Positions 11,520 to 22,437 of a DNA stretch of 64,000 nt are shown piece after piece (the first letter of the stretch is position 1; every line of letters begins with the position of its first letter). The position numbers and the translations under genes are program-made. The notes beneath the pieces are model-generated. The model was given only the letters and a program-made list of their open reading frames with translations, was not told the origin of the DNA and made no database searches. Source of the stretch: Megachile rotundata (taxonomy: Eukaryota > Arthropoda > Insecta > Hymenoptera > Megachilidae); contig NC_134995.1 of the NCBI RefSeq assembly GCF_050947335.1, forward strand, positions 9,028,501-9,092,500, in the 5' to 3' direction.

Positions 11520-12105
11520 GCAGGATATTCACCAGGCGATATCAGAGCTCCAATAATAGAAGATCACGTCCGGTATAAAATTTCATTACCCCGTTCTACA
11601 GTTGGCACGAGTCGCCATGTCCGGTAGATTCAATTAATCAAATATTCGGTTCGACAAAATGGAATAAAACGTCTATTTCCGTCCGGTATCCCGCAATTTC
11701 CGTTTCTGTATGTACACGAAGGGCAACACCTCGAAATCGCGTAACTCATCCCGGCCTAAACGAGAGGGTAAATACCGGGAAGCGGCATTAACCGTACGAT
11801 ACGATCGTTTCTCGTTCTCCGTTGTTAATGGCCATTCATCAGTAGTCCTCGCATAGCACAACAATAAGCGGTAATCATCTTAGTTGCTCCTCCGATTATC
11901 CATATCTGCGTTGTCCATGCCGGGGCTATTAGCATTCGGTGTGATCGTCGGGCATAGCGATCGCCGCCACTTAACGCACGCGTCCGCTCCTGAACGCGGG
12001 CTTCGGGGAATCGGGATGCTTCTGCAGGTGCTGCCATGAATCGGCATTAATTCCGGCCAATGCTCGCGCTCGCCACGTTCCGCTCGGAATTACGAAACGG
12101 GAGGC
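11520..12105. other. CpG-rich unique block
   Basis: CpG-dense complex sequence, for example around 11930-12090. Small minus-strand frames at 11673-11864 and 11825-12037 are unrecognised. No gene can be supported. Confidence 0.45.
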
Positions 12106-12560
12106 CGTAGAAAACGCCGATGTATAGGGTGATTCAAAAATTCACATATGGATGCATGCATGTGTGACTGGTCGGGAGTTGTCGAAATTTAATTTTCGAA
12201 CTTTACTATTTTTAAGGACATGGGTTATCAAATTTCTACATTTTCGAATTATCAAATTCATAAATTTTTCAATTGCTGAATTATCAGATTTGGAAATTTT
12301 GAAATTCCTAAATTGTCAAATTACGAAGTTAATAGAATCCTAAATTTTCAAGTTTGTAAGTTAACAGATTCTTAAACTTTCAGACTTTGAGAAACGGTAG
12401 AGAATGGTGATATACAGGGTGATTCAAAAGTTCACATATGGTTGCGATCCATGCATGTATGACCACGAATCTGCTCAAATTCTCAAGCTTCCACTTTAAC
12501 AAATCCCAAAATTTTCAAACCTCGACCTCAGAAAACGGCGATATACAGTATGATTCAAAA
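12106..12560 (+). repeat. Three copies of a GGGTGATTCAAAA module with decayed minisatellite
   Basis: A module of the form GAAAACGGCGATATACAGGG followed by TGATTCAAAA occurs at 12110-12150, 12400-12440 and, partly degraded, 12530-12560. The first two continue TTCACATATGG. The first copy is followed by a degraded AAATTTC/AAATTGTC minisatellite (about 12185-12375). The module resembles a transposon end that has been locally duplicated. The family is not identified. Confidence 0.7.
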
Positions 12561-13204
12561 ATAATTCGCAAATCAGCAGACAATCACACTAACAATACAG
12601 CGCCCTAAAGACTAATAAACTCCCAAACGAAATTACTAAACCTAACCTAACCAAAGCCACCGCGTCCGCATATCACCGATCCGAGTGAAATATCGTCATA
12701 ATCGTCGAAGCAATTATTGAAATAAACAAGAAATCCCCGACTCTCCGCGTTAACGGCCTAAATTGGCTCTTAAATGACCCAGACTTGGTCGTACGAGGGT
12801 TCATCTGGCGAAGATTGGTGGGCCCTCCCTCGTTGTTCCTATGATTTATACGAGACTTGGTCCGTGCGTGTTCCTTGAGCAAAAGGGAAGGAAAAATCGG
12901 ACGGCGGCTATGGTGTGGGTAAATTAACGGCGGATACGTATGTCTCGACACCGGTAATTCCCCTGACGCCGGGCGTAACGACGCTTCTGAACCTGCGTAA
13001 GCGTGCTCGCAGGGCTTTTGCCACGTACACTCGGGTGCAATGCGGTCTTCCCTTTGATTAATATGTACATTTAGTCATTTTTTCATTTTCGGGTCTTTAA
13101 ACTTTCGAGCTCTCGAATCTTTTTGGTTCTTCAATTATCAAATTACTGTGTTTCCTGCGTTCTCCATTTCTCTACATTTTTTAAACCATCACAAGTTTTT
13201 AAAT
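12561..13204. other. Unique block, CpG-rich at 12655-13060
   Basis: CCTAACCTAACC occurs at about 12638. A CpG-rich complex segment follows, with an unrecognised 92-codon minus-strand frame. No RNA gene seen. Confidence 0.45.
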
Positions 13205-13860
13205 TTTCTAGCGATTTTGGGATCTAGTGATTTCGAGATCTACGGATTTCGGGATTTATTCATTTCGGAATGTAAGGATTTCGGGATCTAGTGATTTCAG
13301 GACCTAGGGATTTCAGGATCTAGAGACTTAGGGATCTAGTGATTTCGGGATATAGGGATTGCGGGATCTAGGGATTACGGAATGTAGGGATTTCGGGATC
13401 TAGTGATTTCGGGATTTAGTGATTTCGGAATCTAGTGATTTTGGGATCTAGGAATTTTAGGACCCTGGGATTTCGAGGTCTAAGGATTTTAGAACCCTAG
13501 GATTTCGAGGTCTTGAGATTTCGGAATTTACAAATTTGGGGAAATCTACAAAAATCCCTAGACCTCGAAATCCCAGAGTCTCAAAATTCTCAGATCCTTC
13601 AAACCCTAGATTCCTAAAGCTCTATATCTCAAAATCCCTAGATTTCCAAGTCCCTAAATCCCGAAATCTCCAAATCCATAAATCCATAAATCCCTAGATC
13701 CCTAGATCCCTAGATATCTAAATCCCTAAATCCCTAAATCCCTAAATCCCCAAATCCCTAAATTCCCAAATTTCTACACTCTTAAATACCCAGATCCCTT
13801 CCCCCACCATTTACCGGATCCCAAACTCCCTAAGTCCCTAGATTTTCGCATTCGTGGATC
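13205..13860. repeat. Strand-switching 16-bp minisatellite (inverted array)
   Basis: From 13205 to about 13540 units read GATTTCGGGATCTAGT on the plus strand. From about 13545 to 13860 the same family reads in reverse complement (CCCTAGATC, CTAAATCCCGAAATC). The two halves meet near 13535-13555. Arms 13461-13485 and 13556-13580 are inverted matches at 23 of 25 positions. The right half is more eroded and drifts to CCCTAAAT units. Confidence 0.9.
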
Positions 13861-14554
13861 AGCAACTACCAAAATTACCAAATTTCAAGATTTACCAAAT
13901 GTTAGGATTCCCAATTTTCTGTAATACATCCCGGAACAGAAGTCTTCAGAAGTCCCTAAAAATAATACAGTGGGAGGACTCTCCTTCCGCGGTCGCCATA
14001 AGATTCACTAGAAAAACCAGATTTGCTGGTGACTGTACGTCTGCTCGACTGGAATTAAATGTCCGCCAAAGGACGTAATAGTTCGCGAGAATGGCCGCTG
14101 TACACCGAGCTAACCAAGTTAATCGCCTCCAACGTGCCGGCTGCGAAAAAAGTCGCGAACGCCGACGTACTCTTCTTTGCCGCGAAACCGGTGAAAAAGC
14201 GAACGAAAATAAACGTGAACTTGGACGTGTAATTACGTCGCGACCGGTGCCGTTCGTTACATGACGATTTAATCAGTGTACGGGTTTGAGAACGCTGCCA
14301 AGATGGCGAAAAGAAGTGTATTAAGAAAAATAATTATGTTTCCGTCTTTTTATGTAGGAGACACTCGGATATAGGAGATATAGGGAATTTATTTTAGGGT
14401 AGATTGCATGGATGTGGTACGAATTGCAATTATTATACAATGCATTTGTTACAATAGAAGGTGAAAAAGTTTCAAAATTTTTGAAGACGTTCAATACGCT
14501 TCCTGAAGTTCAACAATACCTGAAATTGCATCACAAAAAATGCTAACCGCGTTT
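13861..14554. other. Unique block with CpG-rich centre
   Basis: Complex sequence. GCTGCCAAGATGGCG at about 14295 resembles a YY1/Pho-type AAGATGGC site. The 13854-14078 frame begins in repeat and is not convincing. No gene seen. Confidence 0.45.
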
Positions 14555-14885
14555 TTCATAAATGGCTGAAGCGCAATTCGCTGTAAATGAAGGTTGCAAC
14601 AGTGAGTTGCAAAAAACACCCGATATCTGCTTTTTTCCGAACTACATTTCCTGCCCTTTGTCGGGGAATTGAATCATTGGCGCAATGTTCGTGACGAACG
14701 AAAATTGCAACGGGGAATGAAAAAAAAATACGTAATTCCAATATCTGCTTATTTACAAAAAAAAATGTTTGTCATTCTGTTTCATGGACAGCTGAAGCAT
14801 AGTTTATGACAAATGAAACGTGAAATGGTGAGTTGAGAGAAATATTCAGTATCCGCTTCGTTGTAGAGGCAAATTCGTTTTATAA
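14555..14885. repeat. Degenerate tandem repeat of about 115-120 bp, three copies
   Basis: Blocks centred on CTGAAGCGCAATTCGCTG (about 14568), the GGCGCAATG segment (about 14680) and CTGAAGCATAG (about 14792) each continue through a GTGAGTTG- or ACGGGGAATG-like segment to an ATATCTGCTT or TATCCGCTT phrase. Divergence is high, so the period and edges are approximate. Confidence 0.6.
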
Positions 14886-16744
14886 AAAACTGTAGTGGTG
14901 AATCAAACAGGATTAAATGTACAAATTAATAATGAATTCGTTGTTAAATTGTTTTTTTACAAAATATTGTCATACATTTTGTAGTTAAAGTTTTTAATTG
15001 TAATCTATTTCGGTCAATGATATTAACAGTGTTGTTTGTTTGAAAAACTGAATGCGCAGTAGATTACCGTGAACAATAAATATGCGCAGTAATATAATTT
15101 TCATTTGTTCACAAAAGTTACATCAAACACATATAACTGCGCATGTGTAGCATTCACCAACATTAACTGCGCAGTGCATGAACTTTCGAGGTGAACAGAG
15201 TCAGACGCTGAGTTTCATCGTCAAACCGAAACGAATTAGAAAACTTTTAACGATGAATCATTTAAATATAATGTGAAATTTATGTTGATTGACAGGTAAA
15301 TTCACCAATCAGATTCTGATGTTAAGTATTTTTGTGGACTTTTACAGATTCAGGCTTGAATTAATTACGCTCGGATATAAATATGTGAAATAAGTTCGGT
15401 CGTTAGGAAATGAATGTGGAATTCTTGAAAAATACTTCCGCCAGACGTGGTACCACTTGGAAGGTTGAACAGGAAATAGTGAGTAGAGCAATCGATAGCT
15501 GGGAACGAACCGAATTACAAAGTTGTACCGGTAGCCGGAGTAGCATCACGCGAATTAGTCGGTCCAGAGGGTCCAGCAAATGAAATTCCTTCGAATTCAC
15601 CGCGTCAAGTGACTTTGATTTCTGCATGGATAACCAAACCTGTAAAGAGATCGATTCAGCTCGGCGAGTTGCTTCGCTTCGCCAGGAATTCGAGTGACGT
15701 TTAACCCTTTGGGCGCGATGAATCCATGTACGCGTTCAAAGAAAGTCATTCTGATGTTCTGAAAGTTTGTCATCAGATTGCCTCTGTTGCTCGGCAGAAG
15801 TCTCGATATACTGACTAGCTTTTTACCTCTGCTATTCCTGTTATTGAACGACTTTACATATTTCTACACTTCCAAATTTGAAGAATAAGCAATTAGCAAA
15901 TCGGTGCAAGAAAATCAAATTTGCATGAAACCAAAATTCGAAGCTTCCAAATATTCCATCATTTTCATCAAAGTCTGTAGAGCCATCGTCGCAAATGATC
16001 GTCGCATCCGTTCCAGTTTCTTGAACAAGAAATCTTTAGCCGAACCAAATGATGTATCTTGTAGCTTTTATATTTCGGTTGAAACACGGTTGAACGAAGG
16101 TGTCGGCAAGATCGTGCAAATACCGTCTGGTCTGTAGAGTGTCGAGGTCCTCGAGCGACTATGGAGGCGTCGTCGCAGGCGTATAACTGTCGGTTAGTCG
16201 TGTACAAGCGTATGCCTTGACGTTTATTTTCCAGCCACCGGTCTACGAAATCTCTCTCTCTCCGTCTCTCTTTTATTTACCGGCGTACATACAACAGGAT
16301 CACGGTGGTTATTCGTGCAAGCGTGAGCACGCGTCTCCCCGTATTCACGCGGCGTGGTTAACGACTGTTGCGTACTCGGTTAGGGGATGAGGAAAGGGGA
16401 AAAAATTCTTCCACCAAGGAAATTCTTTATTAAGACGAACGAAGGGACGCCAACCACGCGAATGCAGCTTTAATCAGCAGAAATTTTTTTACCGACGATA
16501 ATTCGAGTCAATCGACATCGAGCTACTTATTTACTTATTCCTTTGAAAAACACCGGTGACAAAAACTTAATATTAACACTTTTGCTACAATTTTTTGTTG
16601 GATAATAATGTAACAGAATGTTTTATAAATATATATCGTAAAAAGAACTAGTATAGGTATTGTACTTAAAGTGTTGTAATAATATGTGCAATGTACAGGT
16701 TAGTTATAAAATTTCAAACTTTCAAGTATCAATACTATTCATAT
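14886..16744. other. Unique block around the TGCGCAGT cluster, CpG-rich at 15470-16470
   Basis: Contains the TGCGCAGT cluster, then CpG-bearing complex sequence with a short CT-rich run at 16251-16275. Frames of 74-79 codons at 15403-15627 (minus), 15904-16137 (plus) and 15968-16207 (minus) overlap or are isolated. None is recognised. Confidence 0.45.
15053..15175. promoter_or_regulatory. Cluster of TGCGCAGT sites in mirrored layout
   Basis: TGCGCAGT occurs at 15053-15060 and 15083-15090, its complement ACTGCGCA at 15136-15143, and the perfect palindrome ACTGCGCAGT at 15166-15175. GTGAACAA at 15069-15076 pairs with TTGTTCAC at 15105-15112. GCGCA is the half-site of NRF-1/Ewg-type factors, so a regulatory cluster is possible. 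An eroded foldback element is the alternative. Confidence 0.35.
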
Positions 16745-17395
16745 TAGGTTAAGTTTGAGGTTAGGTCAAGCATTATTGCAGCTACATAATAGATTTATAA
16801 GAGACTGTATAAAAATATTGCTAGCTATAAAGTACAATATTTAAATTGTTTAATCAATTATGTTAAAGTTGAGGTTAGATCAAGCACATGTTATAGCAGA
16901 TATACAATAAATTTATAAGAGAATGTATAAAAATATTGCTAGCTATAAAACACAATATTTAAATTGTTCATTCAACTGTGTTAAAGTTGAGGTTAGGTCA
17001 AGCACATGTTACAGCAGATATATAATAAATTTATAAGAGAATGTATAAAAATATTGCTAGCTATAAAGTACAATATTTAAATTGTTTATTCAATTATGTT
17101 AAAGTTGAGGTTAGATCAAGCACATGTTATAGCAGATATATAATAAATTTATAAGAGAATGTATAAAAGTATTGCAAGCTATAAAACATAATATTTAAAT
17201 TGTTCATTCAACTGTGTTAAAGTTGAGGTTAGGTCAAGCACACGTTATAACAGATATATAATAAATTTATAAGAGAATGTATAAAAATATTGCTAGCTAT
17301 AAAACATAATATTTAAATTGTTCATTCAACTGTGTTAAAGTTGAGGTTAGGTTAAGCACATGTTATAGCATGTATTATAAAAACATATAGAGGTG
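16745..17395. repeat. 118-bp satellite, about 5.5 copies, alternating types
   Basis: AAAGTTGAGGTTAG recurs at 16865, 16983, 17101, 17219 and 17337, exactly 118 bp apart, after a first copy starting near 16745. Units carry TAAATTTATAAGAGAATGTA and TTGCTAGCTATAAA. Two variants, AAGTACAATATTT...CAATTATG and AAACAYAATATTT...CAACTGTG, alternate for most of the array. Confidence 0.97.
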
Positions 17396-17503
17396 CATAC
17401 TTTTTGTTTGTACAAAAAAATATATAAAACTTAAAAGATTTAAAATATTCAAATAAAATATAAAATTATTTGTGCTACTAGTTTATGAGTAAAATTAGGT
17501 GAA

Positions 17504-17640
17504 GCTAGGTTGTGATCATAGTTCGACAAAGCTAGGTTAGGATCATAGTTAGACAAAGCTAGGTTAGGATCATAGTTAGGCAAAGCTAGGTTAGGTTAAA
17601 AATGAGGTGAAGCTAGGTTATGGTAGTCAGTTTAAGATAG
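17504..17640. repeat. 27-bp tandem repeat, GCTAGGTTAGGATCATAG
   Basis: Units begin at 17504, 17531, 17558, 17585 and 17612 with GCTAGGTT, each 27 bp. The last two are diverged. It shares the TAGGTTAGG phrase with the 33-bp array at 687 but is otherwise unrelated. Confidence 0.93.
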
Positions 17641-18662
17641 ATTAGGTTATGTTTATAACCAATGAGAGTATTTTATATTTTAGGTTAGCTATTCATCTTT
17701 CAATGAAACGATCTTTTTTTACAACAAAAATCGATAAAATATTTAACACCTATATTTTTCATGTGTAAATACGAAATATTTTGTGAAATATCTCGGAAAC
17801 TATTCGACGTAGAAAAACCATCCAAATGTAAAAACCTTGTATATTTTCGAACGATAAATGCAAACTGCGCAAAATGGACGTTCAGAATTTATTACGGGAA
17901 GATAAATACAATTTATTTATCATATTCGACGTCTGAATTATACAACGTTAAATAAATAACAAAGAAAAATTATTCTTGGCATTAAATCTTAACTGCTTAC
18001 AGTTTAAAAACTAATGTTAATTAAAGTAAAGTTTGCGTTTCATAAGTAACTTATTTGGGTAAACTAATAAAGCTGCATGGCGCTGCAAAGAATTGTTTAA
18101 GGACTTCGGTATACTTCCGGCATTCTTCTTTGTGTGCAGTTTTTTTCAGGAAATCCTCTTTCATGAGCGTTCTTCTTTCACGGGGGATTACAATTCCGTG
18201 AAATTTACCGAAACTTCGGGAATAATTAAGGCGCAGCTACTGTCGGATAATCTACGAGATTTTTCAATCAACAAATTTGTGATTGTTCGAACGGAACGTC
18301 CTTTCTGCGATGTAAAAGTGCGCCTTCTGACAACTTTACAAAGTTTCGAATGAAATGTTCAACTCTTGTCGAGACGGTTTCTATAAAATATTCGAAACAA
18401 AACGAAAGTTTAACGAGTTGAAGTTATTAAACGATAAACGGTTGAATAATGCTGAATGTACGAACAATGTAGTCTCCGCTATTGTGTTTGTTGTTGGTCT
18501 CCTAATTGCTTTGTTCGACGATGAAAAATGTTTATACGAAATAAAGTCAAATTATTAAAACAATTAGATTGTGCTAAAAAAAATTGTAACAACGGTGACA
18601 ATGTTTATTCAATGTTTTATTGCGGCGATTTTATACTTTTTACTTTTTTATATATTAAGCTT
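17641..18662. other. AT-rich unique block with small unrecognised frames
   Basis: Plus-strand frames of 64, 86 and 67 codons at 17761-17955, 18093-18353 and 18355-18558 follow one another in non-repetitive sequence. None shows a recognisable domain, and splice sites are not obvious. A gene is possible but unsupported. Confidence 0.35.
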
Positions 18663-19070
18663 TCAAATTTTTAAGTTTCCCAGTTTTCTAGTTTGAAGTT
18701 TCAGGTTTCAAGTTTCAAGGTTCAAGTTTCAGGTTTCAGGTTTCAGGTGTCAGGTTTCAAGTTTGAGGTTTGAGGTTTGAGGTTTGAGGTTTCAGGTTTC
18801 AGGTTTCGGGTTTCGGGTTTCAGGTGTCAGGTGTCAGGTTTCAAGTTTCAGGTTTGGGGTTTAAGGTTTCAGGTTTCAGGTTTCGGGTTGCAAGTTTCAA
18901 GTTTCAGATTTCAAGTTTCCAGTTTCAAGTTTCACGTGTCAGGTGTCAGGTTTCTGGTTTCAGGTTTCAAGTTTGAGGTTTCAGATTTCAGGTTTCGGGT
19001 TGCAAGTTTCAAGTTTCAGGTTGCAAGTTTCAATCTTCAAGTTTCAAGTTTCAAGTTTTCAGATCTGTAA
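18663..19070. repeat. 7-bp minisatellite AGGTTTC
   Basis: Units of 7 bp, mainly AGGTTTC and AAGTTTC with AGGTGTC, GAGGTTT and GGGTTTC variants. Three units make 21 bases, so the open frame reads as a 7-residue cycle (for example VSGFRFR) in any frame. Confidence 0.96.
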
Positions 19071-19690
19071 GATTTGAGGGTTAAAATTGTCAATTTTCAA
19101 GTTTTTCGATTTTCCATTGTTCAAGTATTCAAGTATTTGAGTACTTGAGAATTAAGGTATTCAATTGTTTAATTCTTCAATTCTTTAACCATTCAATTAC
19201 TCCATTACTCAATTATTCAATTACTCAATTATTCAAGTAAGTTTCCTAGTTTACAAATCATTATATTTCGACAATTTTCTAGGTCCTTCATATCCCCAAA
19301 ATTTTCTACTTCCAAATATTCCCTAGGTTCTCCACCTTCTCCGAGTTCCACAAATTTTCTAGGTTATCCCACTTCTCTCGATTTAAAAAATTCCCTAGAT
19401 CCTCCTCATTCTTCCAGTTCCAAATATTTCTTCGACTTTCGAACTACTTCAAATTCCAGACACCTCCTATATTATCCAGATTTTCTAGATTTTTAAAATT
19501 CCCTATATTCTGAATGTTCGTCCGATTCATAAAATTCCCTAGATTTTCTAAATTCTACGGATTCTCACAGTTTTCGAAGTTCTTTGAATTTCCAAAGATT
19601 TTTTAAGTCCCCAAATGTTGTAGATATTGTAAATTTCTTCTATTGTCAATCTTTTGAAGATTTTCTAAATTTGTCAATCGTGATTGAAAA
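19071..19690. repeat. Decayed ATTCAAT and TTCCCTAGAT-type repeats
   Basis: At 19090-19245 AATTATTCAATTACTC-type units are visible. From 19275 to 19640 phrases such as TTCCCTAGAT and AAATTTTCTAGG recur irregularly at about 25-40 bp. The TCCCTAGAT core matches arrays at 13.2, 33.4 and 44.0 kb. Confidence 0.65.
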
Positions 19691-20439
19691 TGTCTCCAAG
19701 GAAGCAATGAACGATTTTCCCTAGGAAATCGCACGACGGACGTAAATGCACTCTCAATGAATATTTAACTCCGCAACGTCTGAACGGTTAAAATTCGCTG
19801 CAGCACTCCGATTCCGTAAGTCTATAATTTCCGAGTGGAGCCACCCCATCAGTAATGCCATTTAAATCTGACAATGGAACGATCTTATCCCCCATCGTTT
19901 CCATCGCAACGACATCAATCACCTATTCACGGAAACAATAACGAAACATCCGATAAAGTATTCAGTCGTAACAAAACCAGCGTACGTCCCGTCGCGTCGC
20001 AGCCTATTCTCAAACAACAATTACCAGGAAGATCCTATTCAATAGCGACCGGATGAATCGTTTCTTCTCTCGAGACTACGTCGCTGTCGATCGACAACGG
20101 CCACGTGGCAATCCCCCTCTTTCTGCTCCTGGTTACAGCGATCGGGACACGCGATTGCTCGTTTAACATCCTCCCACGGAGGAGTCAATTACCCGAGGGA
20201 AGACATCCCCCAGCTTTCCCTCTTCCTAAATCTACTTCATCGACAACTTGTTCCTCCTTTTGTATGCCTAAAACGTGGTTACTTCTTCATTATTCCAGTA
20301 ATTTTCAACTCGTTTGCTCTTTAAGCACTGATTTAAGCAGTTATTATGCGGAATTATTTTCGAGGAAAGAATGCTGGATTTTGGGGACGATTGTTGGGGA
20401 ATGGATTTTGGAAATTTGGGGAGTTTGGAATTTTTGTAT
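19691..20439. other. CpG-bearing unique block
   Basis: Complex sequence with CpGs, for example 19960-20160. Frames of 60 and 138 codons at 19874-20056 and 20105-20521; the second runs into the next repeat. No domain recognised. Confidence 0.45.
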
Positions 20440-21187
20440 GGATTTTAAATTGGAAAATTTCAATTTATTAATTTCTAAACTTATAATTTATTTATTAATT
20501 TCTAAATTTATAAATTTCTAAATTTATTCTTTTCTAAACTTTCAAATTAACAAATCAGCAAATTTCAGTTTCAAAATCCACAAATTTCCAAATTTCCAAA
20601 TTCCCCAATTCCCAAATTTCCAAATTTCCAAATTTCCTAATTTCCAAATCTCCAAATCTCCAAATTTCCAAATCTCTAAATTTCCAAATTTCCAAATTTC
20701 CAAATTTCCAAATTTGCAAATTTCCAAATTCCCAAATTCCCAAATTTCCAAATTTCTAAATTCTCAAATTTTTAAATTTCCAAATTTCCAAATTCGCAAA
20801 TTCGCAAATTCGCAAATTTGCAAATTTCTATATTCTCAAATTCCTAAATTCCCAAATTAGCAATTTTCAAATTTCGGGTCCCTAAGTTTCCAAATTCCCA
20901 AATTCCCAAATTCCCAAATTCCCAAATTTCCAAATTTCCAAATTTCCAAATTTCTAAATTTCCAAATTTCCAAATTCTCAAATTTTCAAATTTCGAAATT
21001 TCGAAATTTCCAAATCTCCAAATCTCCAAATCTCCAAATTTCCAAATCTCCAAATTTCCAAATTTCGAAATTCTCAAATTCATAAATTCCCAAATAAGGA
21101 ATTTTCAAATTTCGGGTCCCTAAATTCCCAAATTCCCAAATTCCCAAATTACCAATTTTTAAATTTCCAAATTACCAATTACCATAT
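20440..21187. repeat. 8-bp minisatellite AAATTTCC
   Basis: After a TTTCTAAATTTAT lead-in, units AAATTTCC, AAATTCCC, AAATCTCC and AAATTCTC repeat every 8 bp. A block from AATTTTCAAATTTCGGGTC at 20862 recurs at 21100, about 238 bp away, so a segment has duplicated. Minus-strand Gly/Asn/Leu/Trp-rich frames here are repeat translations. Confidence 0.95.
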
Positions 21188-21372
21188 TTTTAAATTCTTA
21201 AATTTCACAAATTTCTCAAATTTCTCAAATTTCTCAAATGTCACAAATTTCTCAAATTTCTCAAATTTCTCAAATTTCTCAAATTTCTCAAATGTCACAA
21301 ATTTCTCAAATTTCGCAAATTCCTCAAATTTCTCAAATTTCGCAAATTCCTCAAATGTCACAAATTTCTGAA
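21188..21372. repeat. 9-bp minisatellite AAATTTCTC
   Basis: Perfect or near-perfect 9-bp units with occasional AAATGTCAC variants. Nine is divisible by three, so the minus strand reads as a Phe-Glu-Lys tripeptide repeat. It abuts the 8-bp array and differs from its AAATTCTC variant by one extra base. Confidence 0.95.
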
Positions 21373-21530
21373 ATTATCTAAATTATTCCAGTTATCAAAA
21401 TTATCTAAATTATCCAAATTATCCAAATTATCCAAATTATCCAAATTATCCAAATTATCCAAATTATCCAAATTATCCAAATTATCCAAGTTATTCTAAT
21501 TATCTAAATAATCCATATTATCCAAAGTAT
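21373..21530. repeat. 9-bp minisatellite AAATTATCC
   Basis: About a dozen consecutive AAATTATCC units at 21404-21489 with decayed edges. It continues the 9-bp spacing of the preceding array with a changed sequence, which suggests serial replacement of the unit. Confidence 0.93.
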
Positions 21531-22437
21531 CACTATGCAAAAATCTTCGAGTTATTCAGCTCAAAATTTCCTACCCTCCAAAACTTCGAACCTTCTCAAA
21601 TTCTCCGCATTTCTAAATTACCCAATTTCCAAATTACTAAATTACCAAATTTGCAAATAACTAAATTATCCAACGCCTGAAACTTCGCAAAAGTTTCACA
21701 GTCACGAATATGTACACCAAGATTGTCCTTCCAAAATTGCACATTAATAATTAGCCTCTACACTATGTGAACGAACTAGTGGATATTTTATGAGTATAGT
21801 TTCACACCACGCTAATTATATTTCCACGTTACGCAGCGTAACGCAGGATTATCCTTAATTATGACCATCGAATGGCGATCAGTAATCTAATTAATTCATC
21901 GAAGTAAGAAGAATTAAATTTTTCTGTGTTTATACGCTCGCTGTAATGCGATTTTAATAGGATTATTAAGACTTTGATGATAATAACCGTTAATATGATA
22001 GGGAATACGTTTCAATCGTATTTTACATATTCAAATCATATTAAGTACAATTGGAAACTGACGTATATATATAATTTCGTAAATTCCCGTTTCCAACATA
22101 CTCGTAGGGATTTTTGATCGCATAACATCGGTCAATTCCTGGCATTCCTATCTACCTCGTTAATTATCACGTCGTGAAACCCAGCTTGCGGCTTTTAATC
22201 CCTCCATGGTAATTAGCGTTCGTAAGTATTCTTCAAATTCATTTGTACAACTAATTTTATTAATTATAATCGGTATCTTGACAACCGGTAATTTTTGCTG
22301 TAATTATTGGTATCTCGTTAATGCATTTTATATTGTTAGTTAGAAAGGAAATTTTATGAATAATGTTTTAATATGATACATTTCAAAAATTTCCATGTTC
22401 TTAGATCACCGAATTCTCTGTTAACAAATTTTTGAAT
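21531..22437. other. AT-rich unique block
   Basis: Residual AAATTACC-like units to about 21680, then complex sequence with scattered CpG around 21820-21850 and 22160-22180. No gene or RNA seen. Confidence 0.5.

Noticed and set aside
687..17640. TAGGTTAGG arrays as telomere or subtelomere
   Set aside because: No run of consecutive TTAGG longer than about two copies; the phrase is part of longer unrelated units.
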